From Microbacterium kunmingense (GTDB lineage: Bacteria; Actinomycetota; Actinomycetes; Actinomycetales; Microbacteriaceae), in NCBI RefSeq assembly GCF_023155745.1, contig NZ_JAKNUS010000001.1:434001-498000 (forward strand): a stretch of DNA of 64,000 nt, in the 5' to 3' direction. The translations under genes were made by a program, and so were the position numbers. This document shows, in pieces, positions 1-8,640 of the stretch (position 1 is the stretch's first letter; each line of letters begins with the position of its first letter). Under the pieces are notes generated by a model that was given only the letters and a program-made list of their open reading frames with translations, ran no database searches and had not been told where the DNA came from.

Positions 1-217
1 CCACACCACTACCGACCTCGATGACCTCCCCCATGTTCTCGTGACCGAACGTCCGGCCCACCTCGAAGGACGTCCGCCCCTCGTACATGTGCAGATCCGA
101 GCCGCAGATGTTCGTCGTCGTCACCCTGACCAGGACATCGGTAGGGCGCTCGATCTTCGCGTCCGGGACGTCCTTCGTGCTGACCTGACGGGGCCCCTCG
201 TACACCACTGCCTTCAT
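1..217 (-). CDS. Zinc-dependent alcohol dehydrogenase, formaldehyde-dehydrogenase-like (5' part only)
   Basis: Only the first 72 codons are inside the window; the gene continues past the left edge on the minus strand. The visible protein starts MKAVVYEGPRQVSTKDVP and has the GroES-like N-terminal fold of medium-chain dehydrogenases. NICGSDLHMYEG carries the first catalytic zinc cysteine (Cys38) and GHE carries the second ligand pair (His59-Glu60). The order resembles glutathione-independent formaldehyde dehydrogenases, which oxidise aldehydes or alcohols with NAD(P) in the cytoplasm. The ATG at 217-215 is preceded by a GGAG-like site. Substrate cannot be told from this fragment. Confidence 0.85.
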   Translation of the reverse strand, partial: MKAVVYEGPRQVSTKDVPDAKIERPTDVLVRVTTTNICGSDLHMYEGRTSFEVGRTFGHENMGEVIEVGSGV

Positions 218-437
218 GTCCACTCCGATCCGATGTGTTGCTCGATGTTCCTTCGGCAGGGCCTCGACGACGCCGGCCCTCCGCGAGACAGCGAACGACC
301 TCACGAACCACATGTCAAGGGGCTTGCCGAAGAAGACGATCTGTCGAGCGAGCCGCGAACGCTCACCGAAACCAGCTGCTGATCTGCGTTTTCGGCGCGC
401 ATCTTGGGGGTCCTGGGCACGTTGCCGGTGGGACTTC

Positions 438-606
438 CGTGAATCGCCCCGGGTTTAGTGGAGGGCGAGTTCTCCCAGCGCCGACTGGTGCTGGGGGTTG
501 ACTCACGGGAGTACTCGTTCTCCTTCTCGATCGGTGTGAGGTAACCGATCGATGAGCGCAGCCGGTTCTCGTTGAACCAGTGCACCCAGGACAGCGTGGC
601 GGCTCG
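438..606 (-). pseudogene. IS3-family transposase, C-terminal relic
   Basis: Read on the minus strand, the stretch from about 606 to 510 encodes LSWVHWFNENRLRSSIGYL followed by TPIEKENEY, the typical end of the DDE integrase domain of IS3-family OrfB (conserved W-x-H-x-F-N-x-x-R-x-H-S-x-I-G). The following 70 bases, ending near TGAATCGCCCCGGGTTTAGTGGA on the plus strand, look like the right end of such an element. Everything N-terminal is absent: on the other side of about 610 the sequence becomes part of an ornithine cyclodeaminase relic. No matching left end was found, so this is a solo remnant, not a mobile copy. Confidence 0.7.
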
Positions 607-631
607 GCGAGCACGGCATCCCCCGCGGCGG

Positions 632-971
632 TCGGTGTCGCCGGTGACGTGAGCCGAGCCGACATCATCGCCACCGCGCCCAGCGCGGAAAGTCCGCTCT
701 TCGATGGCGCGACGGTCCGGGATGACGCGATGGTCGTCGCGGTGGGCTCCACCATCCCGAACGCAGGGAGCTCGATCCGGTCCTGATGCGTCGAGCGATG
801 GTGGTGATCGAGGACGTCCCGACGGCGTTGCGTGAGTCCGGCGACGTGGTGATGGCGATCGCGTCGGGTGCGCTGCGTGCCGAACCACTCGTGCCCCTGG
901 GCGACCTGATCCGAGCGGACGGCCCGAGGGGTCACCTGACCGCCTTCGCGTCTCATCCCAATCGACCCTGA
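632..971 (+). pseudogene. Ornithine cyclodeaminase / mu-crystallin family relic
   Basis: Two overlapping plus-strand frames together resemble the NAD-binding half of the ornithine cyclodeaminase family: SRADIIATAPSAESPLF, then VVAVGSTIPNA, then in the next frame RELDPVLMRRAMVVIEDV and ALRESGDVVMAIASGALRAE. The frame changes near 763, where a single missing base would restore PNA-RELD. The N-terminal half (substrate lysine region) is missing and is replaced by the IS3 relic; the C-terminus also degenerates after about 930. Family members deaminate ornithine or reduce cyclic imino acids; this copy cannot be functional. Confidence 0.6.
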
Positions 972-1154
972 TCGGGTCTGCTGATCCTCCCGACGAGAAC
1001 GCAGCGGCATCACAGCCGCCCAACCCCGACCGTCCGGGAAGCCGGGGCACGTCGCATGGCCTGTGCTGCGGGCGTGTCGAGTGGGTCGTCCAGGGGCGAC
1101 GCAGGGAGCGTCGACGCGACGTGCTGAGAGGTGGTTCTAAGGCATGGCGATAGG

Positions 1155-2096
1155 TCAGGAACGGCGTCGCTCCCTGCGCAGGAGGGAGCGCAGAGTCTCG
1201 GCGTTCGCGTAGCCGACCCGTAGCGCGATCTCGGCGGAGGTGAGGTCCGTGGTTGCTGAGAGGTGCCGAGCTCGTTCGATGCGAAGCCGTTGGACGAAGC
1301 CGAGCGGAGTGAGGTTGAGCGCCGCACGGACTCGTCGTTCGAGGGTGCGCCGGCTGGTGCCGAGCGACTGCGCGACGAAGGCGACGTTGAACGGTTCGTC
1401 CAGGCGGGCGCGCACGAAGCGTTCGAACTCGACGACGATCGGGTCCTCGTGCCGCAAATGTTCGTAGGCGACGAAGGCTGCCTGCGACGGGCGCTCGTCG
1501 ATGATGAGGAGCTTGGCGACATGTTGGGCCAGGTCGGGGCTGATCGATCGCACGAGTGAGAGCGCGAGGTCGATGTGGGCGAACGCGGCGCCGGCGGTGA
1601 CGAGGTTCCCGTCGACCACGACCATGGTGTCGAGATCGAGGGCGACGGTCGGATAGCGCTTCAGGAACTCCGGCCCCAGGAACCAGCTGGTCGTCGCCCG
1701 CCGATGATGCATCCGTCCGGTCTCGGCGACAGCGAACACGCCGGTGCACGCCGCGGCGATCCGGGTGGTCGCCTCGTCGAGGCGCCCGAGCGAGGCGATG
1801 ACCGAACGAGCATCTCGGCTCTGGAGGACGTCGTTGGTAGCGGCGGCCGTAAGGGTTCCAAGCGCAGGGACGACGACCACGTCGAACTCTCCGGACTCCG
1901 ACAGCGGGTGGTCCACCGACAGCGTCATCGATGCCGTCGTGGTCACTCGCCGTTTCGGTCCGAGGATGGCGAGCTCGATCGGGTCGATCCGCGGGTCGAC
2001 ATCGCCGCGGGCTCCGTCAGCCACCCGCACGATGTCGATGATCGACGCGATAGCCGAACCGAAGCAGCCGTCGATCGCGATCAGTCCGATACGCAT
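1155..2096 (-). CDS. GlxA-family transcriptional regulator (DJ-1/PfpI domain plus AraC HTH)
   Basis: The 313-residue protein starting MRIGLIAIDGCFGS has an N-terminal class I glutamine-amidotransferase-like (DJ-1/PfpI) domain over residues 1-165, including the nucleophile-elbow region AACTGVFAVAE, and a C-terminal AraC-type double helix-turn-helix over about 205-310 (VAQSLGTSRRTLERRVR, then EIALRVGYANAETLRSLLRR). That order is typical of GlxA-like regulators, cytoplasmic DNA-binding proteins. The frame is open 14 codons further upstream, but the ATG at 2096 gives the canonical MRIG start. It is divergent from the ABM-family gene at 2204, with a 107-bp AT-richer spacer, so it probably controls that gene or itself (inference). 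Confidence 0.88.
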   Translation of the reverse strand: MRIGLIAIDGCFGSAIASIIDIVRVADGARGDVDPRIDPIELAILGPKRRVTTTASMTLSVDHPLSESGEFDVVVVPALGTLTAAATNDVLQSRDARSVIASLGRLDEATTRIAAACTGVFAVAETGRMHHRRATTSWFLGPEFLKRYPTVALDLDTMVVVDGNLVTAGAAFAHIDLALSLVRSISPDLAQHVAKLLIIDERPSQAAFVAYEHLRHEDPIVVEFERFVRARLDEPFNVAFVAQSLGTSRRTLERRVRAALNLTPLGFVQRLRIERARHLSATTDLTSAEIALRVGYANAETLRSLLRRERRRS

Positions 2097-2203
2097 GACG
2101 TAAACAATAGCAATACTGCCGTATACGCCACTGCCCACCGGCCCTCGCTCGTCATACGCTGAACTCGTCCCACGAAGAATCCCGACTTCAAGGAGAGTCC
2201 CTC

Positions 2204-2515
2204 ATGTCCACACCCGCATCACTTCCGTATGCCTTCGTCGCCAAGATCGTCGCGGCCGATGGACAGCACGACGCGCTCGCCGATCTGCTCGCCGGCGCTG
2301 TCGCACTCGCCAACGAAGAAGTAGGGACGATTGTCTGGTTCGCGGTCAGGACCCACGCCGACACCTTCTGGATCTTCGACGCATTCCCCGACGAGGCCGC
2401 TCGCGACGCCCACGCCAACGGCGCCATCGTCGCAGCCCTGATGGCCAACCAGCACCTCCTCGGCGCAGCACCCGAGATTCTGGCGGCCGACGTCCTCGCG
2501 TCCAAGCTCCCGTAG
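2204..2515 (+). CDS. ABM-family (antibiotic biosynthesis monooxygenase-like) small protein
   Basis: This 103-residue protein fits the dimeric alpha/beta-barrel ABM family: the beta-strand start PYAFVAKIVAADGQHDALADLL, a central WFAVRTHADTFWIFDAFPDE and a closing helix with NGAIVAALMA. Family members act as quinol or heme-related oxygenases without a metal, or as aldehyde-responsive proteins; the exact reaction here is unknown. The ATG is preceded by the strong site AAGGAGAG at 2190-2197. It is divergently transcribed from the GlxA-type regulator, a common pairing for small detoxification enzymes. Nothing conserved follows it for about 390 bases. Confidence 0.8.
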   Translation: MSTPASLPYAFVAKIVAADGQHDALADLLAGAVALANEEVGTIVWFAVRTHADTFWIFDAFPDEAARDAHANGAIVAALMANQHLLGAAPEILAADVLASKLP

Positions 2516-2907
2516 TCCGCCAACCCACGAGACGATCGCGCCCCGCCGAGCCGTCGGACCCGACCGCCTCGACACCCGTACCACGTTGACGATCCCCGAC
2601 GGGCCGATCACGGGGGCGCCAGGCTAGGCGCTGTGGGCGGGTCTTGGTTGCGATCCCTTGCCGTGACGGGAGACGCGTTGCGCGTCGCAGCGATGACGGG
2701 TCGTTGGCGTTCCGGGGCCGTTGCGTTCGTGCGCGCCGCGCGTGCGGCATGGAGCATCTCGCCGCGCACACGACGATCGCTGCGCCGACGCACCGTTGAC
2801 ACCTCGCACGTCCAGGTCGCGACACAACGCCCCGCCGCGTTGCCAGGCGGAGCGAGGCCTACCGGCACACGGACAGGATGCCGGCCGCGAGCGCTCAGCC
2901 TGCGAAG
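2516..2907 (+). other. Stretch without a supportable gene
   Basis: About 390 bases separate the ABM-family gene from the methionine aminopeptidase relic. Several short open frames exist on both strands, but they are arginine- and proline-rich and match no family I recognise. The break in the aminopeptidase homology lies at its right end, so it may be replaced or scrambled DNA left by a past rearrangement. Confidence 0.5.
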
Positions 2908-3500
2908 GGTCCGGTCACTACATCTGCACGGCCGTCAACGACGCCGTCCTCCACGGGATGCCGCATGACTACGCCCTGCAGCCGGGCGACCTCCTCACCC
3001 TCGACCTCGCGGTGCTGAAAGACGGCATAGCCGCCGACGCCGCGATCAGCTTCATCGTCGGCCAGCAGACCCTCGAAGCGACCGGGAACCCCGGAGCCCA
3101 AGCGGACGCCGCCCTCATCGCCGTCACAGAGCGCGCGCTCGCCGCCGGCATCGAGGTCGCCCGCCCGGGCAACCGCATCGGCGACATCTCCCACGCGATC
3201 GGCGCGGTGCTCACCGAGGCCGGGTATCTCGTGAACACCGAATTCGGCGGACACGGTATCGGCACCACCATGCACGGCGACCCGCACGTGCCGAACATCG
3301 GCCGCTCGGGGCGGGGCTACAGGCTGCGGCCCGGACTCCTCCTGGCCCTCGAGCCCTGGGTGATGGCAGACACCGACGTCCTCGTCACCGACCCCGACGG
3401 CTGGACGCTCCGCAGTGCCACGGGATGCCGCACCGCCCACACCGAGCACACGATCGCCATCACCGACGGCGAACCCGAGATCCTCACCCTCCCGCGCTAG
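2908..3500 (+). pseudogene. map: Type I methionine aminopeptidase lacking its N-terminus
   Basis: From about 2908 the frame reads GHYICTAVNDAVLHGMPHDY and continues with strong similarity to the short actinobacterial methionine aminopeptidase to the stop at 3500. All metal and catalytic residues can be placed: the His of VLHGMP, Asp of LLTLDLAV, Asp of AADAAISF, His of GGHGIG, Glu of ALEPW and Glu of TEHTIAI. The first 75-80 residues of the family, including the helices ahead of the substrate pocket, are absent; the frame upstream is unrelated Arg-rich sequence. A start inside the upstream frame is possible, but the product would lack the normal N-terminal domain, so a truncated pseudogene is the best call. 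A strong terminator follows. Confidence 0.7.
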
Positions 3501-3522
3501 CTGTCGCCCTCCCGCGAACGGC

Positions 3523-3564
3523 GAGCCCCGGCATCCGTCCGAGAGAATTCGGATGCCGGGGCTC
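3523..3564. terminator. Bidirectional terminator between convergent genes
   Basis: A 15-bp perfect inverted repeat (GAGCCCCGGCATCCG at 3523-3537 and its complement at 3550-3564) with a 12-base loop lies between the aminopeptidase relic (plus) and the substrate-binding lipoprotein gene (minus). There is no clear T-run, as is usual in high-GC actinobacteria. Confidence 0.75.
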
Positions 3565-3594
3565 GGCGCTCGACAGTCAGCCTGCGCCTTGGCG

Positions 3595-4869
3595 TCAGCC
3601 GAGCTCTTCCACGAGGTCGAAGCCCGACCCGTTGAAGCGCATCACGGCCACCTCGCTCATGGCAGGACGGTCCTCGACCGTGGTGTCGATGACGTCTCCC
3701 GGCAGCAATCCGGGGGCGGCGAAGTCGGAGATGGACATCAGCGACTCCATGAAGTTCTCGCGCGTGGGCTCGGTCATCTTGCCGAAGGCTTCCTCCAGCA
3801 CCGACGCTCCGATCCAGCTCCACAGGCACTGCGGGAAGGTCGGCACCTCGGTCTGGTTGGTGTGCGCGGCCAGGGCCTCCAAGAAGCGCTGCCCCTCCTC
3901 CGACTCCGCGAAAGAAGGTGCTGCCGCGTTCTGCGAGGAGGCGGTGGTGTAGATGGCGGGGAAGCTGTCGGCCACGCCCGAGGGGATGAGCAGCGCCTGC
4001 GGGCTCGAGGTCGTGGACGGCAGGAACCAGCTGGGGTTCCATCCGACGTTGTTCGCCTGCTGCAGCGAGCCGATGACCAGCGGCGCGAGCGACGACATCG
4101 CGTTGAAGAAGATGTCGGCGTCCGTGGAGGCGAGGTCGGTGATCTGCGCCGACACGTCGGTCGCGGTCGCCTCGTAGCTCACCTGCTTCACGATCTCGAC
4201 GTTGTCGGCGCCCTCCACCGCGGAGAGGAACCCTTCGACGTATCCCTCGCCGAAGTCGTCGTTCTGGTAGAGGATCGCAACGCGGTGGTTCTCGGGTGAC
4301 GCGGCGAGCAGCTCGCCGAACGCCTCGCCCTCCTGCTGGTAGATCGGCAGGAGCCCGAGCTGCCAGGGGCTCTCTTCGCGGTCGCTGAAGATGGGGTCGC
4401 CCGTCTGCAGCAGCACCTGGGGGGTCTCGGCAGCGATCGCCGCGTCTCGCCAGGCGCGGTTGGTGGGGGTTCCGAGGCTCAGCACCGCGGCGAAGACGCC
4501 GTCGGTCGTCATCTGCTGGAAGTTCGCCAGCGACCGCTGCGGGTCGTACTTGTCGTCGTAGGTGATGAAGTCGACGGTGCGGGTCTTCCCGTCACCGAAC
4601 TCGATTCCGCCCTCCTCGTTCTTCATCGCGAAGTACGCGGCGGCGCCATCGGCGGCGCAGTTGCCGACGCCGGCGGCGTTGCCGGTGAGGGGATTCGTGG
4701 ACCCGAGCGTGATGGTGGTGTCGGTGATGCCGGGCGACGCCGGCACCGCGTCAGCCGATTCCGTGCCACCCGGCGTCGCCGGCGCCTGCCGCGCGCACGA
4801 TGCCAAGGTCACGGCCAGAGCAGTCGCCGTCACGAGTGCGGCGAGTCGTTGTGCAGTCTTGATCGTCAT
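3595..4869 (-). CDS. ABC transporter substrate-binding lipoprotein, branched-chain amino acid type
   Basis: The 424-residue protein has a lipoprotein signal peptide with lipobox LASC (Cys24) after a positively charged start, and a type I periplasmic-binding fold (Peripla_BP_6/LivJ class): LGSTNPLTGNAAGVGNCAAD, YDDKYDPQRSLANFQQM, VAILYQNDDFGEGYVEGF. Such proteins deliver branched-chain amino acids, amides or aromatic compounds to an ABC permease. It would sit on the outer face of the membrane. No permease or ATPase genes are adjacent, so it is an orphan receptor here. The ATG at 4869 follows an AGGGAGG ribosome site. It is divergent from the LysR gene at 4995, which may regulate it (inference). 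Confidence 0.9.
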   Translation of the reverse strand: MTIKTAQRLAALVTATALAVTLASCARQAPATPGGTESADAVPASPGITDTTITLGSTNPLTGNAAGVGNCAADGAAAYFAMKNEEGGIEFGDGKTRTVDFITYDDKYDPQRSLANFQQMTTDGVFAAVLSLGTPTNRAWRDAAIAAETPQVLLQTGDPIFSDREESPWQLGLLPIYQQEGEAFGELLAASPENHRVAILYQNDDFGEGYVEGFLSAVEGADNVEIVKQVSYEATATDVSAQITDLASTDADIFFNAMSSLAPLVIGSLQQANNVGWNPSWFLPSTTSSPQALLIPSGVADSFPAIYTTASSQNAAAPSFAESEEGQRFLEALAAHTNQTEVPTFPQCLWSWIGASVLEEAFGKMTEPTRENFMESLMSISDFAAPGLLPGDVIDTTVEDRPAMSEVAVMRFNGSGFDLVEELG

Positions 4870-4994
4870 TGATCTGCCTCCCTGGCGGTATCCTCTCGGC
4901 AGGCCGCTTCGACGGTCAACGTGAGTAATCAGACCAACTAATGCGATTTTCTCGATGAAGATCTCGGCGCAATGATGCGGGCGGGGAATGAGAC

Positions 4995-5948
4995 ATGGAT
5001 GACACGGGACTTCTCCGGGGCGAGCTGACCTTTCGACAACTGGGCCATTTCGTCGCCGTCGCCGAGGTCGGTTCGATCGCCGGTGCGGCGCAGCGCCTGC
5101 AGTTCTCGCCGTCGGCGGTGTCGGCCTCGATCAGCGAGCTCGAACGCGCCCTCGGTGCACAGCTGTGCATCCGTCGCCGGGCTCAGGGCGTGACGTTGAC
5201 GCCGACCGGGAGTCTGGTGCTCCTCCGCGCCAAGCGACTGCTCGCCGATGTCGCGGAACTCAATCACGCCGTTCACGGCGGCGGTGAGCTCGTCGGTCCC
5301 CTCGTCGTCGGCTGCTTTCACTCCCTCGCTCCTACGCTCCTGCCGAGCCTCCTCGAAGAGTTCGAGAGCCGGCACCCCCGCGTATCGATCGACTTCGTGG
5401 TGGGGGCTCAGGATGAGCTCCAGCACGACATCATCGCCGGCCGGATCGATGCGGCGCTGATGTACGACATGAGCGGCACGGAGCAGCTCGAGCGGGCGGT
5501 GCTCTTCGAAACCCGCGGATATGCGCTGTTCGGCGCCGCGAACCCGCTGGCTGAGCAACCCACCGTCACCCTCGAGGAGCTTGCTCCTCTGCCCCTCGTG
5601 CTCTACGACCAGGTGCCGAGTACGCACTACGCCACGGCGATGTTCGAAGCGCGTGGGCTGGTGCCGAACGTCCGCTACCGCACGCATGCGTTCGAGCTGA
5701 CCCGGGCGATCGTCGCGCGGTCCGACACGGCCTACGGCATCCTGGTGCAGCGCCCCGAGAACACGTTCAGCTACGAGGGTCTGCCGATCATCGAGCGCGA
5801 CATCGAGCCGCCCCCTCCGGCCGCGACGGTGGTCTTCGCCTGGGCGCGGGGCGCCGAGCTGTCGCCGCGCGCTGACGCGCTGCGAAGACTCCTGCGGGAG
5901 CGGTACCCCGACTCATCCTCGGGAAATCCGCGTTTGATCCCTGAATAG
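4995..5948 (+). CDS. LysR-family transcriptional regulator
   Basis: The 317-residue protein has the LysR winged HTH at residues 11-70 (FRQLGHFVAVAEVGSIAGAA, then LQFSPSAVSASISELERALG) and a type 2 periplasmic-binding-like effector domain from about 95 (GPLVVGCFHSLAPTLLPSLL, then GRIDAALMYD). LysR proteins are DNA-binding tetramers that respond to small metabolites. It lies between the divergent substrate-binding protein and the downstream flavin monooxygenase genes on the same strand, so it is the natural candidate regulator of uptake and oxidation of one substrate (inference). The 125-bp divergent spacer is the expected site of its operator. Confidence 0.9.
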   Translation: MDDTGLLRGELTFRQLGHFVAVAEVGSIAGAAQRLQFSPSAVSASISELERALGAQLCIRRRAQGVTLTPTGSLVLLRAKRLLADVAELNHAVHGGGELVGPLVVGCFHSLAPTLLPSLLEEFESRHPRVSIDFVVGAQDELQHDIIAGRIDAALMYDMSGTEQLERAVLFETRGYALFGAANPLAEQPTVTLEELAPLPLVLYDQVPSTHYATAMFEARGLVPNVRYRTHAFELTRAIVARSDTAYGILVQRPENTFSYEGLPIIERDIEPPPPAATVVFAWARGAELSPRADALRRLLRERYPDSSSGNPRLIPE

Positions 5949-6030
5949 TTCTGTTTGACCGTGCTTCGTTCTCTCGCGGATGCTGTCTGTCAGATGTCGG
6001 AGCGGTGTTGCTTCGGCAGAAGGGACAGCC

Positions 6031-7230
6031 ATGACCACGGTGCTCACGCCGACGAACTCCCCGCGCTCCGCGCCGACGAACCTGTCCGCAAATGACGTCG
6101 TGCAGGCGTCGGAGGATCTCATCCCCCTCCTCCGCGAACGCGCTGCCGAGGTCGACGAGCGTCGCAGGATCTCAGACGACACCTACCGCCGTCTCGGCGA
6201 CGCGGGGTTCTTCCATGTTCTGAAGCCCAAGAAGTACGGCGGACTCGAGCTGACCGAGCACGAGCACGCCCGTATCGCGATGAACCTCGCCCGCGGGTGC
6301 GCCTCGACGGCGTGGGTCTTCTCGATCCTCAGCTCCGACAACATGGCGATCCTGGCGTACCCGGAAGAGGTGCAGGAAGAGATCTGGGGCGAGGACTCGT
6401 TCGCCACGCTGGCGGGCAACACCAACCTCAATCCGAAGGCGACCGCGACCCGGGTGAAGGGTGGATACCGCCTGACCGGTCAGTGGGGCTTCTGCAGCGG
6501 GTCCGACTTCTCGGAGTGGCTCATCTTCAACGCTCCCGTCGGTGACGACGGCGAGGGCCACATGTTCATCGTCCCGAAGGACGAGGCCGAGACCATCGAC
6601 GATTGGTACCCCACCGGTATGCGGGGGACGGGCAGTCGCACGATGTCGGTCAAGGATGTCTTCGTGCCCGAGCATCGCGCGCAGGCGACGCGCGACACGG
6701 TGCGCAAGCTCAAGGAGCGTCGGGCGCTCCACCCCACCTTCAGCACTATGTGGGCGACCTGGCCGTCGAGTGGCCGTTTCCCCTTCGCCGCGTGCGCGGT
6801 CGGGGCCGCCTGGGGTGCCGCCGAGCACTTCGCAAGCACGGTCGGCACGAGCACACGCGTCGCCGGTGCGCTCGGAGGAGCCGTGCGGCTCGCCGACCAG
6901 GACTATGTCGCCACCGAGTTCGGGCAGGCCGAGGGTGATGTGCAGATGGCGCGTCTTCTCATCGAGAAGCGCAGTTTCGAAGCATCCGAGCGGGCTCGTC
7001 AGCGTCGGGAGTCGACCGAGCAGGAGATCGGTCGCGACCTTCGCGACAATGCCCTGGTGACCCGGACCGCGCTGCGCTCGGTGCAGACGATCTTCTCCCT
7101 TGTCGGCGCGAAGGCCGGCCGGTCGGACCACCCCGTGTCGATCGCGAAGCGGGATGTCGAGATGATCTCGCACCACGTCACGCTCAACTGGCGTCAGAAC
7201 ACCGTTCGGTATCTGGCGGCGGTGTCCTGA
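6031..7230 (+). CDS. Flavin-dependent monooxygenase, oxygenase component (acyl-CoA dehydrogenase fold)
   Basis: The 399-residue protein has the acyl-CoA-dehydrogenase-like fold with a C-terminal domain of the HsaA/HpaH-type monooxygenases (group D): N-terminal helices to about 110 (ISDDTYRRLGDAGFFHVL), a beta domain with GNTNLNPKATATRV and GQWGFCSGSDFSEWLIF, and C-terminal helices from about 230. These two-component enzymes hydroxylate aromatic or related substrates using reduced flavin supplied by a separate reductase, here encoded 19 bases downstream. The frame is open upstream to 5980, but the ATG at 6031 has the ribosome site AGAAGGGA at 6018-6025. The substrate is unknown. Confidence 0.88.
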   Translation: MTTVLTPTNSPRSAPTNLSANDVVQASEDLIPLLRERAAEVDERRRISDDTYRRLGDAGFFHVLKPKKYGGLELTEHEHARIAMNLARGCASTAWVFSILSSDNMAILAYPEEVQEEIWGEDSFATLAGNTNLNPKATATRVKGGYRLTGQWGFCSGSDFSEWLIFNAPVGDDGEGHMFIVPKDEAETIDDWYPTGMRGTGSRTMSVKDVFVPEHRAQATRDTVRKLKERRALHPTFSTMWATWPSSGRFPFAACAVGAAWGAAEHFASTVGTSTRVAGALGGAVRLADQDYVATEFGQAEGDVQMARLLIEKRSFEASERARQRRESTEQEIGRDLRDNALVTRTALRSVQTIFSLVGAKAGRSDHPVSIAKRDVEMISHHVTLNWRQNTVRYLAAVS

Positions 7231-7249
7231 CCCGGCGTCGGATCCGGTC

Positions 7250-8482
7250 ATGACGCACACGATCGACAGCGCAGCCGAGACGTCGGCCTGGTGGCGGGCG
7301 GCGCTGGGGGAGTATCCCACCGGCGTGTGCCTCGTCACCGGGGTGGCCGCCGACCGCAGCCCGGTGGGGATGGTGGTGGGGAGTTTCGTGGCCGTCAGCG
7401 AAGATCCGCCCCTCGTCGGGTTCTTCGCCGGTCGGCGCTCGAGCACCCTGCCGGTGCTGAAAGAGAGCGGACGCTTCACGGTCAGCGTCCTCGCCGACAG
7501 GTCGGAGTCGCTGTGTCGTGCCTTCGCCACGAAGGATCCCGGCCGGTGGGAGCAGGGCGCCTTCGAGTCGTCGGGGACGGGCGCCCCGCGGGTCTCTGAT
7601 GCGGTGGCGTGGTTCGATGCCGAGATCGAGGACGTGCGGGAGTACGGCGATCACTCGTTCCTCGTCGGGAGGATCACCGACGCCGGTGCGGGTTCGGGGG
7701 CGGCGGACATGCCGCTTCTGTTTCGGCGCGCCGGGTACGGCACGTTCGCGGCGCCCAGCGACACCTTCGACACGCGGGCCTTCATCGAACGGCTGCGATG
7801 GGCGACCGTCGGGGAGCGGGAGATCAGAGAGCTTGCCGACGACTTCGGCGTGCATGTGACCGTGACCAGCCAGATCGGTGATGCCGTGGTGACCCTCGCC
7901 GCCGTCGACCCGTCGTCATCGGCCAGTTCGTACGAGAACGTCGGGGCGTCGCATCCGTGGGCGGCGCCGATCGCTTCGATCTTCGCCGCCTGGGCCCCGC
8001 CCCATCGCCGGCGGGCCTGGGAAGAGGCGTCGCGGCACCTCACCGGCGCCGTCGATCGGCCGCTGCTTCAGCGCATCCTCTCCGGTGTGCGAGAGCGCGG
8101 ATACGCTGTCGCCGGAGACGCGACCCTTACGGCCGACTTCCTGCGCCTCGCGCGCAGCGCCGGTGTCGAGCGCGAGACGTACGCCCGAATCTGGGCCGAC
8201 ATCGCGACTTCGCGCGCCGAGCTCGAACCCGACGGGTCGGTCGACTGGAGCAGGGTCGCCGTCGTGCAGATGCCCGTCTTCTCTCCCGACGGCGAGGTGG
8301 CGATGGCGCTCTACGCGATCACGTCGGCCTCTTTCGACCGCGCCACGGGGGAGCGCCTGGTGGAGCGGATGTCGCAGACGGCGACCAGGATTGCGCGGTC
8401 GATCCCGCTCGCGCCGCGCAGCGAGCATCCCGTTGCCGCGGCCGGCCTGTGGGGCGACTCGTGGGAGCTCGACGGCTCCTGA
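7250..8482 (+). CDS. Flavin reductase fused to an IclR-like effector domain
   Basis: This 410-residue protein has two parts. Residues about 15-170 are a flavin reductase domain of the split-barrel type (ALGEYPTGVCLVTGVAADRS, VGSFVAVSEDPPLVGFF, RFTVSVLAD, a GDHSFLVGRI strand) that would supply reduced FMN/FAD to the oxygenase encoded just upstream. Residues about 185-395 resemble the C-terminal effector-binding domain of IclR regulators (RELADDFGVHVTVTSQIGDA, ILSGVRERGYAV, VAVVQMPVFSPDGEVAMAL), without an IclR DNA-binding domain. Known flavin reductases such as the one partnering p-hydroxyphenylacetate hydroxylase carry a different C-terminal sensor that gates activity by substrate. A similar allosteric role is inferred here. 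Confidence 0.85.
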   Translation: MTHTIDSAAETSAWWRAALGEYPTGVCLVTGVAADRSPVGMVVGSFVAVSEDPPLVGFFAGRRSSTLPVLKESGRFTVSVLADRSESLCRAFATKDPGRWEQGAFESSGTGAPRVSDAVAWFDAEIEDVREYGDHSFLVGRITDAGAGSGAADMPLLFRRAGYGTFAAPSDTFDTRAFIERLRWATVGEREIRELADDFGVHVTVTSQIGDAVVTLAAVDPSSSASSYENVGASHPWAAPIASIFAAWAPPHRRRAWEEASRHLTGAVDRPLLQRILSGVRERGYAVAGDATLTADFLRLARSAGVERETYARIWADIATSRAELEPDGSVDWSRVAVVQMPVFSPDGEVAMALYAITSASFDRATGERLVERMSQTATRIARSIPLAPRSEHPVAAAGLWGDSWELDGS

Positions 8483-8581
8483 GCGCGCGCACAGCGAGGG
8501 CGCCGAGCGCGCCGGCGCTGGTCCCGGTCAGCCCGCTCGCATCGCAGGCCCCCGCGTTCGCTTCGCGACCGCCGTTGCCTC

Positions 8582-8603
8582 GAGCTCCCGGATGCCGGGG
8601 CTC
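8582..8603. terminator. Short GC hairpin, possible terminator
   Basis: GAGC-T-CCCGG and CCGGGGCTC can pair around a 3-base ATG loop with one bulged T. It lies 100 bases after the flavin reductase stop and before the DUF1345 gene, and its arms resemble the terminator at 3523-3564. Confidence 0.4.
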
Positions 8604-8640
8604 TCTCGCCCCCAGCGCGGCGTCCTGGTAGAACCGCTCC

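Noticed and set aside
301..1749. A 482-codon open frame on the minus strand
   Set aside because: It runs antisense-like through the GlxA regulator and the relics; only its last 60 codons have meaning, as the IS3 transposase end. The rest is Arg/Pro/Ser-rich shadow sequence.
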